34,328 bases of DNA from Pseudonocardiaceae bacterium (GTDB lineage: Bacteria; Actinomycetota; Actinomycetes; Mycobacteriales; Pseudonocardiaceae): NCBI GenBank assembly GCA_009377865.1, contig WHTH01000043.1:1-34328 (forward strand). Reading direction: 5' to 3'. Made by a program: the position numbers and the translations under genes. This document shows positions 7,529 to 16,179 of this stretch, one piece after another (within the stretch, counting starts at the first letter, position 1; every line of letters starts with the position of its first letter). The notes beneath the pieces are model-generated. The model was not told the origin of the DNA and searched no databases. It worked only from the letters and a program-made list of their open reading frames with translations.

Positions 7529-9243
7529 GGCACGTCTCCCGCGGTGAGTGGTGGCTGGGGAGGTGGTGGGGCCTGTTTCGGCGCGGGCGCCACCGCAGCG
7601 GACCCGTCGAGCTGCACTACCGGGTCGCCGGTCAGGTCCTGCGTGCCCGGGCCGCCGTAGTCGTCGCCGAGGTAGACCGCCACGGTGCCGGGCACGAGGC
7701 CGGCGTCCTCTTCGGTGGGCAGGTCGCCCAGCGCTTCGGCGACGGCGCCACCCTGGTCGGCCTCGCCGGGTGCGTGACGCACGACGCTGGTCGTCGCCGG
7801 CTCGGCGTTGGCGACGACGCCCGCGCCGAAGCCCGCTGCTCCGAGCTCCTCGGAGACCCTGCCGGCGAGCCCGGTGGCACCGGAGGCGTTGAGCACGTCG
7901 ACCGTGGTGGCGGCGTTGTCACCGGCAGTGGGGGGCGCGGCTGGTGCCGGATCGACGACATCGGAGACGAACTGCTCCACGACCTCCGGGTCGACCTCGA
8001 GCCCCGCGCCCTCGTCGGTGTCGGTGTCACCGACGACGGGAACGGTGACGAACTCGACGTCGCCGGCGGCGAGCCCCTGCAGCCGGGCGGCGAATTCCAG
8101 CACGTTGAGGTCCTGGTCGAGCACCAGCGCCTGTTGCGTGGCATCGATCAGCTCGCGGATCCGCGCGGGGTTGGACAGCGTGTTCGCGGAGAGCACCTTG
8201 TCTGCGAGGCTGGCCAGGAAGACCTGCTGGCGCACCACCCGGTCGAGGTCTCCGCGCGGCAGGCCATCGCGCTGCCGCACGAATGCCAGCGCGTCGGTGC
8301 CGGAGATCGCCTGCCTTCCGGCCGGGAAGTCCGCGCCGGAGGCCTCGTCGTCCACCGGCTCCTTGAGGCACACCTCGACTCCGCCGACGGCCTCGGTCAG
8401 CTTGGCGAAACCGAGCAGGTTGACCTCGGCGTAGTGGTCGATGCTCGCGCCGGTGAGCTTCTCGACGGTCTTGACCATGAACTGCCGCCCGGCTGCGACC
8501 GACTCCGTGTGCACCTGTGCGGGATCAGCGCCCTGCTCGACCAGATCGCTGGCCGTCTCGTTCTTGGCGCGGGCGAACGCGGAGTTGAGCTTGTGCTGGC
8601 CGTACTCCTCGGGCATGTCGACGTAGAGATCCCGGGGCAGCGAGAGGCCCACCGCTTTGCTCCCGTCGTTGGGGATCCGTACCAGGATCATGGTGTCGGT
8701 GAGGTCAGCCTCGTTGTCGGCGGCTCGGATCTCTTCGAGCACCTCGGGCGGCAGCGGGTTGCCCTGCGCATCGGTACGGCTGGCGTTGCCGATCAGCAGG
8801 ATGTCGGTGGCGCCGTCGGGGGCGTTGAAGCCGGTGACGTCCGCGGTCGTCAGACCGTCCTGCAGGTCCTGGAACGTCGCCCAGCCCAGCCCGGTCAGGC
8901 TCAGCACGAGCGCCGACACGACGGCCAGCACGACCTTGGCGTTTCGCAGCGCCCGGTTCCGGCCGGGAGGGGCCGGCGGTGCAGCCCGCCGCGCACGCCG
9001 CCGGCCTGACGTTGGCCGCGGTGACGGCGAGGGGGGCTGGGCCGACGACCGTGGCTGGGCCGACGGCCGGGGCGGTGGTGGCGACGCCCGCGGTGGCACC
9101 CTCGGTCGCCTGCCCGGAGGCGGCTGTGGGGGACCGTCCTCCGGGCCCCGGCTTGGTGGCAAACCGCCCGTCGGGCCGCCCCGGGGGTGGGGACGGCCCC
9201 GCCTCCCGGCGGGATCGTCGGGCCCCGGCGGCCTGTCCTCCAC
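7516..9243 (-). CDS. LytR-CpsA-Psr (LCP) family cell-wall ligase
   Basis: LCP enzymes transfer lipid-linked polysaccharide to peptidoglycan; in mycolata the homologue attaches arabinogalactan through its rhamnose linker. The 575-aa protein has a Pro/Arg-rich cytoplasmic N-terminus (about 1-100), a membrane helix (about 104-122), then the LCP domain with LTDTMILVRI, SLPRDLYVDMP and RGDLDRVVRQQ. A LytR_C domain follows (VDVLNASGATGLAGRVSEEL), then a Pro/Gln-rich tail. GTG at 9243 is chosen because AGGAGG precedes it; the frame is open much further upstream but that stretch is antisense to rmlB. It diverges from rmlB-rmlD, which make the rhamnose donor, fitting a joint wall-linker role. Confidence 0.9.
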   Translation of the reverse strand: MEDRPPGPDDPAGRRGRPHPRGGPTGGLPPSRGPEDGPPQPPPGRRPRVPPRASPPPPRPSAQPRSSAQPPSPSPRPTSGRRRARRAAPPAPPGRNRALRNAKVVLAVVSALVLSLTGLGWATFQDLQDGLTTADVTGFNAPDGATDILLIGNASRTDAQGNPLPPEVLEEIRAADNEADLTDTMILVRIPNDGSKAVGLSLPRDLYVDMPEEYGQHKLNSAFARAKNETASDLVEQGADPAQVHTESVAAGRQFMVKTVEKLTGASIDHYAEVNLLGFAKLTEAVGGVEVCLKEPVDDEASGADFPAGRQAISGTDALAFVRQRDGLPRGDLDRVVRQQVFLASLADKVLSANTLSNPARIRELIDATQQALVLDQDLNVLEFAARLQGLAAGDVEFVTVPVVGDTDTDEGAGLEVDPEVVEQFVSDVVDPAPAAPPTAGDNAATTVDVLNASGATGLAGRVSEELGAAGFGAGVVANAEPATTSVVRHAPGEADQGGAVAEALGDLPTEEDAGLVPGTVAVYLGDDYGGPGTQDLTGDPVVQLDGSAAVAPAPKQAPPPPQPPLTAGDVPCVD

Positions 9244-9293
9244 GTGCCCTCCTGCGTCCTGCGGGTGCTGCCGGACGGCCGTCAGGCTATCGG

Positions 9294-9315
9294 TACACCA
9301 CTTCCCTACGGTGTA
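9294..9315. promoter_or_regulatory. Inverted repeat between the LCP and rmlB genes
   Basis: TACACC and GGTGTA form perfect 6-base arms separated by 10 bases, in the 186-base region between the two divergent starts. It could be an operator or simply a small hairpin. No regulator in the window is an obvious candidate. Confidence 0.3.
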
Positions 9316-9429
9316 GCAGCCTCCCGGTGCGGCAACCTCCAGTACTACAGACGCGAGCACCCGCCCGAAGGTTGTCCGCATCGTGACAGACTGCCTCCGA
9401 AAGGGTGACGTTGCGAGGAGGGACGGGCG

Positions 9430-10419
9430 ATGCGGCTGCTGGTCACCGGTGGCGCGGGGTTCATCGGCTCGACGTTCGTGCGCCGGGCGCTGCAGGGCCA
9501 CGAGCCCGCGTTGCACGGCGCCGAGATCGTGGTGCTCGACAAGCTGACCTATGCGGGCAACGAGGCCAACCTGGCGCCGGTGTCGGAGCAGCCGCGGCTG
9601 CGCTTCGTCAAGGGCGACATCACCGACCGGCGGCTCGTCCGCGACCTGATGGGCAGTGTGGACGCGGTCGTGCACTTCGCGGCGGAATCCCACGTCGACC
9701 GCTCGATCGTCGGTGCCGACCCGTTCGTCGTGACCAATGTGGTCGGCACCCAGATCCTGCTGCAATCGGCGCTGGAGACCGGAGTGGACCGGTTCGTGCA
9801 GATCTCGACCGACGAGGTGTACGGCTCGATCGAGTCGGGCTCGTGGTCCGAGCGCGACCCGCTGGAGCCGAACTCGCCGTACTCGGCGTCGAAGGCCAGT
9901 TCGGACCTGCTCGCCCGCGCCTACGCGCGCACCCACGGCATGGACGTGCGGATCACCCGGTGCTCGAACAACTACGGTCCTTACCAGTACCCGGAGAAGG
10001 TCATCCCGCTGTTCGTCACGAACCTGCTCGACGGTCGGCAGGTCCCGCTCTACGGCGACGGCCGCAACGTGCGGGACTGGCTGCACGTCGACGACCACTG
10101 CCGCGGCATCACACTGGTGCTCGAGCAGGGCCGCGCCGGCGAGATCTACAACATCGGCGGGGGGAGCGAGCTGACCAACCGCGAGCTGACCGGCCGGTTG
10201 CTCGGGGCCCTGGGCGCGGACTGGTCGATGGTGAACCGTGTCGCCGACCGCAAGGCTCACGACCGCCGGTACTCGCTGGACTGGAGCAAGATCCGCGACG
10301 AATTGGGTTACGCGCCGAGGGTCTCGTTCGACGAGGGGTTGGCCGCCACCGTGCGCTGGTACGCCGACAACCGGGCCTGGTGGGAGCCGCCCGAGCACAG
10401 CAACGTGGTCGCCCGGTGA
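9430..10419 (+). CDS. rmlB: dTDP-glucose 4,6-dehydratase
   Basis: NAD-dependent short-chain dehydrogenase-fold enzyme catalysing the second step of dTDP-L-rhamnose synthesis. The 329-aa protein has the nucleotide-binding LLVTGGAGFIGSTF at its N-terminus, the RmlB-specific Thr127-Asp128-Glu129 in STDEVYG and the catalytic Tyr151/Lys155 in YSASK. AGGAGG ahead of the ATG supports the start. rmlD follows with a 4-base GTGA overlap. In actinobacteria rhamnose forms part of the arabinogalactan linker. rmlA and rmlC are not in the window. Confidence 0.95.
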   Translation: MRLLVTGGAGFIGSTFVRRALQGHEPALHGAEIVVLDKLTYAGNEANLAPVSEQPRLRFVKGDITDRRLVRDLMGSVDAVVHFAAESHVDRSIVGADPFVVTNVVGTQILLQSALETGVDRFVQISTDEVYGSIESGSWSERDPLEPNSPYSASKASSDLLARAYARTHGMDVRITRCSNNYGPYQYPEKVIPLFVTNLLDGRQVPLYGDGRNVRDWLHVDDHCRGITLVLEQGRAGEIYNIGGGSELTNRELTGRLLGALGADWSMVNRVADRKAHDRRYSLDWSKIRDELGYAPRVSFDEGLAATVRWYADNRAWWEPPEHSNVVAR

Positions 10420-11351
10420 GTGCCGAAGACCTGCTTGCAGGGTCGAGCATCAGCACCGCGCTGCTGGTCACCGGGGGTCATGGCCAGCTCGGTCGTGATC
10501 TGGTCGATGCCGCGAACCGGCACGGCTTCGGGTTCGTGACGGCCGCTGACCTGCCGATGCTGGATATCACGGACAGCACAAGCGTGCGGGCCGGGCTGAC
10601 GTCGCTGGTAGCGCGGGCGCGGGTCGACGCGCTGCGGCCTGTTGTGATCAACGCGGCGGCATACACCGCTGTCGACGCCGCAGAGAGTGACGTCGAGCGG
10701 GCGTACGGGGTCAACGCGCACGGACCGGCCGTGCTCGCCGAGGCCTGTGCCGAGCACGGTGTGCACCTGCTGCACGTCTCGACCGACTACGTCTTCGACG
10801 GTGACGCCACCGCGCCCTACCGTCCGGAGGACGAGACGGCGCCCCGTTCGAGATACGGGCGCAGCAAGCTCGCCGGCGAGCTTGCGGTACTCGCCGCGGA
10901 GTGCCCCGCACACGTGGTGCGCACGGCCTGGCTCTACGGGGCGCACGGCGGCAACTTCGTGCGCACCATGGCCCGGTTGGAGCGCTCCCGCGAGACGGTC
11001 GATGTGGTCGACGACCAGCGCGGCAGTCCGACCTGGACGGCCGACCTCGCCGCCGGGCTGGTGGGGCTCGCGGCGGCTGCGGATCGGGTCCCGCCCGGGG
11101 TGCTGCACTGCGTCAACTCGGGGGAGACCACCTGGTTCGGCCTGGCGCAGGCGGTGTTCACCGAACTCGGTGCCGATCCGAGCCGGGTGCGCCCGACCAC
11201 CACCGCCGACTTCACCCGCCCCGCCCCCCGTCCGGCCAACTCAGTGCTCGACACCGCGTGCTGGACCGCCGCCGGCTTGCCCGCGCTGCGTCCGTGGCGC
11301 GACGCGTTGTCCGCTGCGGTCGCTGCCGGCGTGCTTGTGGACAGGTCGTGA
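10416..11351 (+). CDS. rmlD: dTDP-4-dehydrorhamnose reductase
   Basis: Last enzyme of dTDP-L-rhamnose synthesis, reducing dTDP-4-keto-rhamnose with NAD(P)H. The 311-aa protein shows the Rossmann motif VTGGHGQLGRDL, VINAAAYTAVDAAESD, HVSTDYVFDG and the catalytic YGRSK, all typical of RmlD. The GTG at 10416 overlaps the rmlB stop and gives a slightly long N-terminus (about 14 residues before the Rossmann strand). The stop codon lies inside a perfect inverted repeat shared with the end of the convergent nuoN. Confidence 0.94.
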   Translation: MSAEDLLAGSSISTALLVTGGHGQLGRDLVDAANRHGFGFVTAADLPMLDITDSTSVRAGLTSLVARARVDALRPVVINAAAYTAVDAAESDVERAYGVNAHGPAVLAEACAEHGVHLLHVSTDYVFDGDATAPYRPEDETAPRSRYGRSKLAGELAVLAAECPAHVVRTAWLYGAHGGNFVRTMARLERSRETVDVVDDQRGSPTWTADLAAGLVGLAAAADRVPPGVLHCVNSGETTWFGLAQAVFTELGADPSRVRPTTTADFTRPAPRPANSVLDTACWTAAGLPALRPWRDALSAAVAAGVLVDRS

Positions 11352-11398
11352 GTGGCCTCTGGTCCGCGGCGAGCCGCAGCCACGCATCGCCACTCACG
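11347..11398. terminator. Bidirectional terminator-like hairpin between rmlD and nuoN
   Basis: CGTGAGTGGC at 11347-11356 is exactly complementary to GCCACTCACG at 11389-11398, giving a 10-base stem around a 32-base GC-rich loop. It overlaps the stop codons of both convergent genes, and they have no other intergenic space. There is no T-run, as is common in actinobacterial terminators. Confidence 0.5.
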
Positions 11399-12836
11399 GG
11401 GCGAAGCCCTCGAGGAGCGGGCCGGCGGCAATGCCCAGTGCGAGTGCCAGCACGGCTGCGACGAGTGCCGTGGCGGTTGCCCACCGGGTGTCGATCGCAG
11501 CGAGCACGGCAGTGCCCCCCGGGCCGTCCGAGCCGGTCGCAGCGGATGCCGTTTCGCGGGCGAACGCCGGCGCCAGCCAGCGCAGGTAGTAGTACAGACT
11601 CGCCACGGTGTTGATCGCGGCCACCACGACCAGCCATTGCATCCCGCCGTCCCAGGTAGCGGAGAACACCGTCAGTTTCCCGACGAACACCGCCGTCGGA
11701 GGTGTGCCGACCAGCCCCAGCAGGCACACCAGCAAGGCCCCGATCAGCGCGGGCCGTCGCCGGCCCAGTCCGCGGTACGCGTCGAGCGTGTCGTGCTGCG
11801 GCAGCGCGCCGACCACGGCGAACGCGCCGAGGTTGGTGACCGCGTAGGCCGCGAGGTAGAACAGCAGCGCAGCCAGTGCCTGCTCGGAGCGCCCGGCCAC
11901 CGCGACGGCCATCAGCAGGTAGCCGACCTGGCTGACCGTGGAGTAGGCGAGCAACCGGCGCGGTCTGTCCTGGGTGAACGCGGCGAGGTTGCCCAGCGTG
12001 ATGCTGGCCACGGCCAGCAGCGCGACCAGCAGCCGCCAGTCGACGACGGTGTCCGGGACCGTGACGAGCAACCGGTACGCGGCGACCAGCCCGCCGATCT
12101 TGGGCACCGTGGTCAGGAATGCCGCGGCCGGGGTGGTGGCACCGTCGACGGCGTCGGGAACCCAGAAGTGCGCCGGCACGGCGCCGATCTTGAACAGCAG
12201 CCCGGCCAGCGTGGCCACCACCCCGAGCGCGACGGCGGCGGCCGGCGCGCCGGGCAGCCCGGCGGCCAGCGCCGCGTATGTGGTGCCACCGCCGACGCCG
12301 AACAGCACGGCGATCCCGAGCAGCATGGTGATTCCCAGCAGCGCGCCGAGCAGGTACAGCTTCAGCGCGGCCTCGGCGCCGCGGGCGTCGCGCCCCCAGC
12401 CGGCCAGCGCGTAGAGCGGGATCGACGCCAGCAGGTACCCGACGGCGAGTACCAGCAGTTCGGCGGCACCGGCGAGCACCACCGTGCCGAGGCTGGCCAG
12501 CAGCACGAGCACCGCGAACTCGGTCTCGCGTGGTGACCCGGTGATCCGGGGCCGCGCCAGCGCGAGCGACAGCAGCGCCGCGATCGCCACGATGATCCTC
12601 GTGGCCGTTGTGGCGACATCGACGGCGTAGGAGGACTCGTAGATCGTCCGGGCAGCGCCCCCGGCGGCGGCGAGCGCGGCGAGCCCCGACGCGCCCACCG
12701 CCACCGCGGCGAGCAGTGTCGCCACCCACTGCCGGTGCCGGGGCAGAAACGACCCGGCCAGCAGCGCCACGATGGCACCGGCGAGCAGCAACATTTCGGG
12801 CAGCAGTGCGAGCGTGTCCTCCTGCATCCCGTTCAT
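11394..12836 (-). CDS. nuoN: NADH-quinone oxidoreductase subunit N-like membrane protein
   Basis: Antiporter-like membrane subunit of complex I, 480 aa with about 14 helices. The TM7-8 region is well kept, including the proposed proton-channel lysine (LLFKIGAVPAHFWVPDAVDG) and a later KIGG. In TM5 the motif reads GYLLASIPLYALAGWG. Aligned by its SxPLY, the acidic residue found in normal NuoN (E133 in E. coli) is replaced by leucine. The ATG overlaps the nuoM stop (ATGA). It is the last gene of an operon made only of membrane-arm subunits, so coupling to NADH oxidation is unproven. Confidence 0.87.
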   Translation of the reverse strand: MNGMQEDTLALLPEMLLLAGAIVALLAGSFLPRHRQWVATLLAAVAVGASGLAALAAAGGAARTIYESSYAVDVATTATRIIVAIAALLSLALARPRITGSPRETEFAVLVLLASLGTVVLAGAAELLVLAVGYLLASIPLYALAGWGRDARGAEAALKLYLLGALLGITMLLGIAVLFGVGGGTTYAALAAGLPGAPAAAVALGVVATLAGLLFKIGAVPAHFWVPDAVDGATTPAAAFLTTVPKIGGLVAAYRLLVTVPDTVVDWRLLVALLAVASITLGNLAAFTQDRPRRLLAYSTVSQVGYLLMAVAVAGRSEQALAALLFYLAAYAVTNLGAFAVVGALPQHDTLDAYRGLGRRRPALIGALLVCLLGLVGTPPTAVFVGKLTVFSATWDGGMQWLVVVAAINTVASLYYYLRWLAPAFARETASAATGSDGPGGTAVLAAIDTRWATATALVAAVLALALGIAAGPLLEGFAP

Positions 12837-14320
12837 CGCGCGACCAGCTCGACGACGGCGCGGCTCGCCGGTTCGATGACGTCGAGCAGCGGCGCCGGGA
12901 AGACCCCGATGAGCAGCACCAGCACCAGCAGCGGTGCGATCGCCCAGCTCTCGCTCGGGCGCACGTCGGCAACGCCGGGCAGCTCATGTCTGCGTGGTCC
13001 GAGGAACAGCCGGTGCAGCGCCCAGAGCAGCAGCCCGGCGGTGAGCAGGATGCCCAGCAGCGCCGCTGCGGTCGCGACCGGTGCGGAGCCCAGGCTGCCC
13101 GCGAAGATCTGGAACTCGGCGATGAACCCGGAGAACCCGGGCAGGCCGAGACTGGCGAAGGCCGCGACGGCCGTCAGCGTCGCGAACCGGGGCGTGTCGG
13201 CCGCGAGCCCACCGTAGGCGTCCAACTCGTAGCTCCCGCCCCGGTCGGCCAGCACCCCGGCGAGCAGGAACAGCGCCGCGGTGATCAGGCCGTGGCTGAC
13301 CATCTGGGTCACCGCACCGGTCACGGCGACTGTCCGGGCGGTCGGGTCGGTGCCCGCCACGATGCCGGCGGCGCCGACGGCCAGCAGGATGTAGCCCATG
13401 TGGTTGACGCTGGTGTAGGCCACCATTCGCTTGAAGCTGGTCTGCGCCAGCGCGACGAGCGCGCCGTAGAGCACCGAGATGACCCCGACGACGACGATGA
13501 CGGTGGCGTAGCCGCGCCAGGCGTCCGGCAGCATCGGCATCGCGATCCGCACGAACCCGTAGGTGCCCATCTTGAGCAGCACCCCAGCGAGCACGGCGGA
13601 GCCGGCGGCGGGGGCGTCGGTGTGCGCCGGGGGCAGCCAGGTGTGGAACGGGATCGTCGGCGTCTTGATCGCCAGCCCGATCAGTATCGCGGTGAGCACC
13701 AGGCCGCCGGCGGCTCCGGATCCGGCCAGCGGGGCGGTACGGGTCAGCTCGACCATGTCGAAGGTGTGCGGATCGGCTGCCACGTAGAGCCCGATGAACC
13801 CCAGCAGCAGCGCCAGCGAGCCGAGGAAGGTGTAGAGGAAGAACGTCAACGCCGATCGGGCGGCGTCGCGGCCGTGTCCCCAGCCCGCGATGACGAAGTA
13901 CATCCCCACGATGGACAGGTCGAAGAAGACGAAGAACAGGATGAGGTCCAGCGCGGCGAACAGCCCCATGCAGGTGGTCTGCAGCGCGAGGAACAGTGCG
14001 GCGAACGGCCGGGGCCGGTTCTGTTCGGCCAACGAGTAGACAGCGGCGGCGAGGAACACCACCGCGGTCATCGCCAGCAGCGGCAACGACAGCCCGTCCA
14101 CGCCGACGTGGTAGCTCGACCCCGCTGCCGGGATCCACGCCACCGCAGTCTCGTAGCCGATGCCCGGCCCCTGGTAGCCGATCCACAATGCGGCGACCAG
14201 CACCACCTCGACCGCCGATGCGACGACCCACGTCCATCGTGCTGCCGCGTCGGGGACACCCCGCCAGCCGGCCAGCACCGCCGCCGGCAGCAGCGGCAGG
14301 AAGATCAGCACCGAGAGCAC
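12833..14320 (-). CDS. nuoM: NADH-quinone oxidoreductase subunit M-like membrane protein
   Basis: Antiporter-like complex I subunit of 495 aa. Conserved stretches include KTPTIPFHTWLPPAHTDAP with the channel lysine, GSAVLAGVLLKMGTYGFVR, SVNHMGYILLA and GLPGFSGFIAEF. In TM5 the usual WEMMLVPMYFL reads FDLSIVGMYFV, so the essential glutamate (E144 in E. coli) is an aspartate, keeping the charge. GTG at 14320, two bases after the nuoL stop, gives the family N-terminus; the frame stays open far upstream only as antisense to nuoL. nuoN overlaps its end. Confidence 0.9.
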   Translation of the reverse strand: MLSVLIFLPLLPAAVLAGWRGVPDAAARWTWVVASAVEVVLVAALWIGYQGPGIGYETAVAWIPAAGSSYHVGVDGLSLPLLAMTAVVFLAAAVYSLAEQNRPRPFAALFLALQTTCMGLFAALDLILFFVFFDLSIVGMYFVIAGWGHGRDAARSALTFFLYTFLGSLALLLGFIGLYVAADPHTFDMVELTRTAPLAGSGAAGGLVLTAILIGLAIKTPTIPFHTWLPPAHTDAPAAGSAVLAGVLLKMGTYGFVRIAMPMLPDAWRGYATVIVVVGVISVLYGALVALAQTSFKRMVAYTSVNHMGYILLAVGAAGIVAGTDPTARTVAVTGAVTQMVSHGLITAALFLLAGVLADRGGSYELDAYGGLAADTPRFATLTAVAAFASLGLPGFSGFIAEFQIFAGSLGSAPVATAAALLGILLTAGLLLWALHRLFLGPRRHELPGVADVRPSESWAIAPLLVLVLLIGVFPAPLLDVIEPASRAVVELVAR

Positions 14321-14322
14321 GG

Positions 14323-16179
14323 TCAGCTCACCACCAGCAGCAGCACGACCGCGGCGGCGAGCACCACGGCGGCCTGCGCGTAATAGTGGTGCAGCTGCCC
14401 GGTCTGCGGACGCCGCGCCAGCTGCCCGAGCCTGCGGGCGCCGTCCGTGACGCGCCGCACCGCTCCGCCGTGCAGGCCGGCGTCGTCGGCGGTGGCCGCA
14501 CCGGCAGCCAGCCGCCGGGCAGCCGGAGCCGTGGCGAGCACCGCGGCATGCAGCACCCGGTCGTCGAACCGGGCCAGCGCGGTGGCCAGCGCGAGCACCG
14601 GCCGTACCGCGACGGCGTGCGCGGCCGCCTCCAGATTCAGCCAGTTGCGGGCCCACCCCGGCGCGGGCAGCAGCCGCGGCATCGCCACCACGAGCGCGGT
14701 GACGGCCAGCGCCAGCAGCCCGGTGAGCACCAGCTTCTGCGGCGAGATCGGCGGCGAGAGCTCGCCCAGCGCGGCACCGAACCACGGCAGCGCGAGCACG
14801 CCCAGCACCGCCGCACCGATCGCGAGCAGCGCCAGCGGTAGTCGACCCCGTTTCGGAACCGAAACGGGGTTTCGGGCAGCGCTGAGACCCCGTTTCGGCT
14901 CCGAAACGGGGTCGGTCAGCAGCAGTCCGAGGGCCTTGGCCGCGTATGCGGCGGACAGCAGGGCGGCGGCCAGCGTGACGAGATACAGCGCGAACGAGCG
15001 CTGCCCGGCGGCGGCGAGCACCGCGTCCTTGGTGGCCCACAGCGACAGCGGGGGCACACCGGCCAGCGCCAGCAGCCCCACCACGGCACCGGCCCCGACG
15101 ACGGGGTGGGCCCGGGCGGCGCCCCGCAGTGCGGCGAGCTGCTGGGTGCCCAGCGTGGCAAGCCATGCCCCGGCGGCCAGGAACAGCAGCGACTTCACCG
15201 CGGCGTGCCCCACCAGGTGTGCGGTGCCGGCGGTCACCCCGCCGTAGGCGGCCGTTCCCGCGCCGAGTACGACGAACCCGAGCTGTGCGCTGGTTGAGGC
15301 GGCCAGCAACTGCTTGAGGTCGGACTGGGCGATCGCGACCGCCCCGAGTACCAGCGCCGTGAGCGCCCCGCCCCACGCGGCGACGCCGGCCGCCCAGCCG
15401 GCAGCGCCGAGCAGCGGAGCCGTCCGCAGCAGCAGGTAGCCACCCATCGCGACCATCGCGGCGGAGTGCAGCAGCGCGGACACCGGGCTCGGGCCGTCCA
15501 TCGCGCGGGACAGCCAGAACGAGAACGGCAGCTGCGCCGCCTTCCCGAACGCCGCGGCCAGCACGCCGGCTGCGGCGACGTGCAACCACGGCGCCGGCAG
15601 CCCCGCCAGCCCGTCCAGGCCGAAGTTAGGTAAGCCCAGCCCCGCGCCGGCGGCCAGCGCGGCGCCTGCCGCCAGGTACAGCCCCAGATCCCCCGCCCGG
15701 GTAGTCAGGAACGCCATGGCGCCCGAGTCGGCGTGGCGGTCCGAGCGCCAGTGGTGCGCGATCAGCGCGTAGGAGGTGGCGCCCATCATTTCCCAGGCCA
15801 GCAGCAGCCCGACCAGATTCGCCGCGGTCACGGTGAGCAGCACGGCCGAGAGGAACAGCAGCATGAGCCCGAAGAACCGGGCCCTCGCGTCGTCGATCTC
15901 GGCCGCGGCGGCCAGCAGCACCAGCAGTCCCACCGCGGCCACCGTGATCGCCACGACCGCGGCCAGGCCGTCGGTGACCAGGGTCAGTGGCGCTGACGGC
16001 AGGAACGGGGCGGACGCGGTCGGCCGCGCGATCGCGACGACCACGGCGAGCAGCAGCGCTGCCGTGGCGGTGAGCAGTGCGACGGTGGGCGCGGCGCGGT
16101 CGAGCCATTGCCGCCAGATCACCAGCGCAGCGCCCGCGACGGCGGGCAGCCCGACGAGTCCCCACAGCAGCAGGCTCAT
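14323..16179 (-). CDS. nuoL: NADH-quinone oxidoreductase subunit L-like membrane protein
   Basis: Antiporter-like complex I subunit of 618 aa. TM5 keeps its glutamate (LLLAWEMMGATSYALIAHHW), and TM7-8 keeps the lysine and PSPVSALLHS motif (GKAAQLPFSFWLSRAMDG). The C-terminal part, which in NuoL carries the long lateral helix, is present but divergent (APAARRLAAGAA, RRPQTGQLHHYYAQA) and ends with a membrane helix. At about 423-446 the chain carries an in-frame insert, PVSEPKRG and PVSVPKRG, encoded by a palindromic DNA element (see repeat). ATG overlaps the nuoK stop (GGATGA). Confidence 0.9.
   Translation of the reverse strand: MSLLLWGLVGLPAVAGAALVIWRQWLDRAAPTVALLTATAALLLAVVVAIARPTASAPFLPSAPLTLVTDGLAAVVAITVAAVGLLVLLAAAAEIDDARARFFGLMLLFLSAVLLTVTAANLVGLLLAWEMMGATSYALIAHHWRSDRHADSGAMAFLTTRAGDLGLYLAAGAALAAGAGLGLPNFGLDGLAGLPAPWLHVAAAGVLAAAFGKAAQLPFSFWLSRAMDGPSPVSALLHSAAMVAMGGYLLLRTAPLLGAAGWAAGVAAWGGALTALVLGAVAIAQSDLKQLLAASTSAQLGFVVLGAGTAAYGGVTAGTAHLVGHAAVKSLLFLAAGAWLATLGTQQLAALRGAARAHPVVGAGAVVGLLALAGVPPLSLWATKDAVLAAAGQRSFALYLVTLAAALLSAAYAAKALGLLLTDPVSEPKRGLSAARNPVSVPKRGRLPLALLAIGAAVLGVLALPWFGAALGELSPPISPQKLVLTGLLALAVTALVVAMPRLLPAPGWARNWLNLEAAAHAVAVRPVLALATALARFDDRVLHAAVLATAPAARRLAAGAATADDAGLHGGAVRRVTDGARRLGQLARRPQTGQLHHYYAQAAVVLAAAVVLLLVVS
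14843..14914. repeat. Palindromic element inserted in frame within nuoL
   Basis: Two hairpins stand in tandem, each with arms CCCCGTTTCGG and CCGAAACGGGG around a 2-base loop (14846-14869 and 14888-14911). They are separated by 18 bases containing the palindrome CAGCGCTG. The outer ends CGACCCCGTTTCGG and CCGAAACGGGGTCG are also complementary, so the whole 72-base block can fold on itself. It leaves the nuoL frame open and adds 24 residues that read as two PVSxPKRG repeats in a loop between membrane helices. Confidence 0.75.

Noticed and set aside
7516-10398. A very long minus-strand reading frame covering the LCP gene and continuing across rmlB.
   Set aside because: Only 7516-9243 encodes the LCP protein. 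The remainder is antisense to rmlB, is Arg/His/Val-rich noise, and a good ribosome site precedes the GTG at 9243.
12608-14383. Long plus-strand frames opposite nuoM and nuoN, rich in Gln, Arg and His.
   Set aside because: They are antisense shadows of GC-rich membrane genes, with no family resemblance and no ribosome sites.
13996-14841. Plus-strand frame reading through the nuoL palindrome as GSRPRFGTETG-like repeats.
   Set aside because: The repeats only reflect the palindromic DNA; the minus strand is clearly nuoL.
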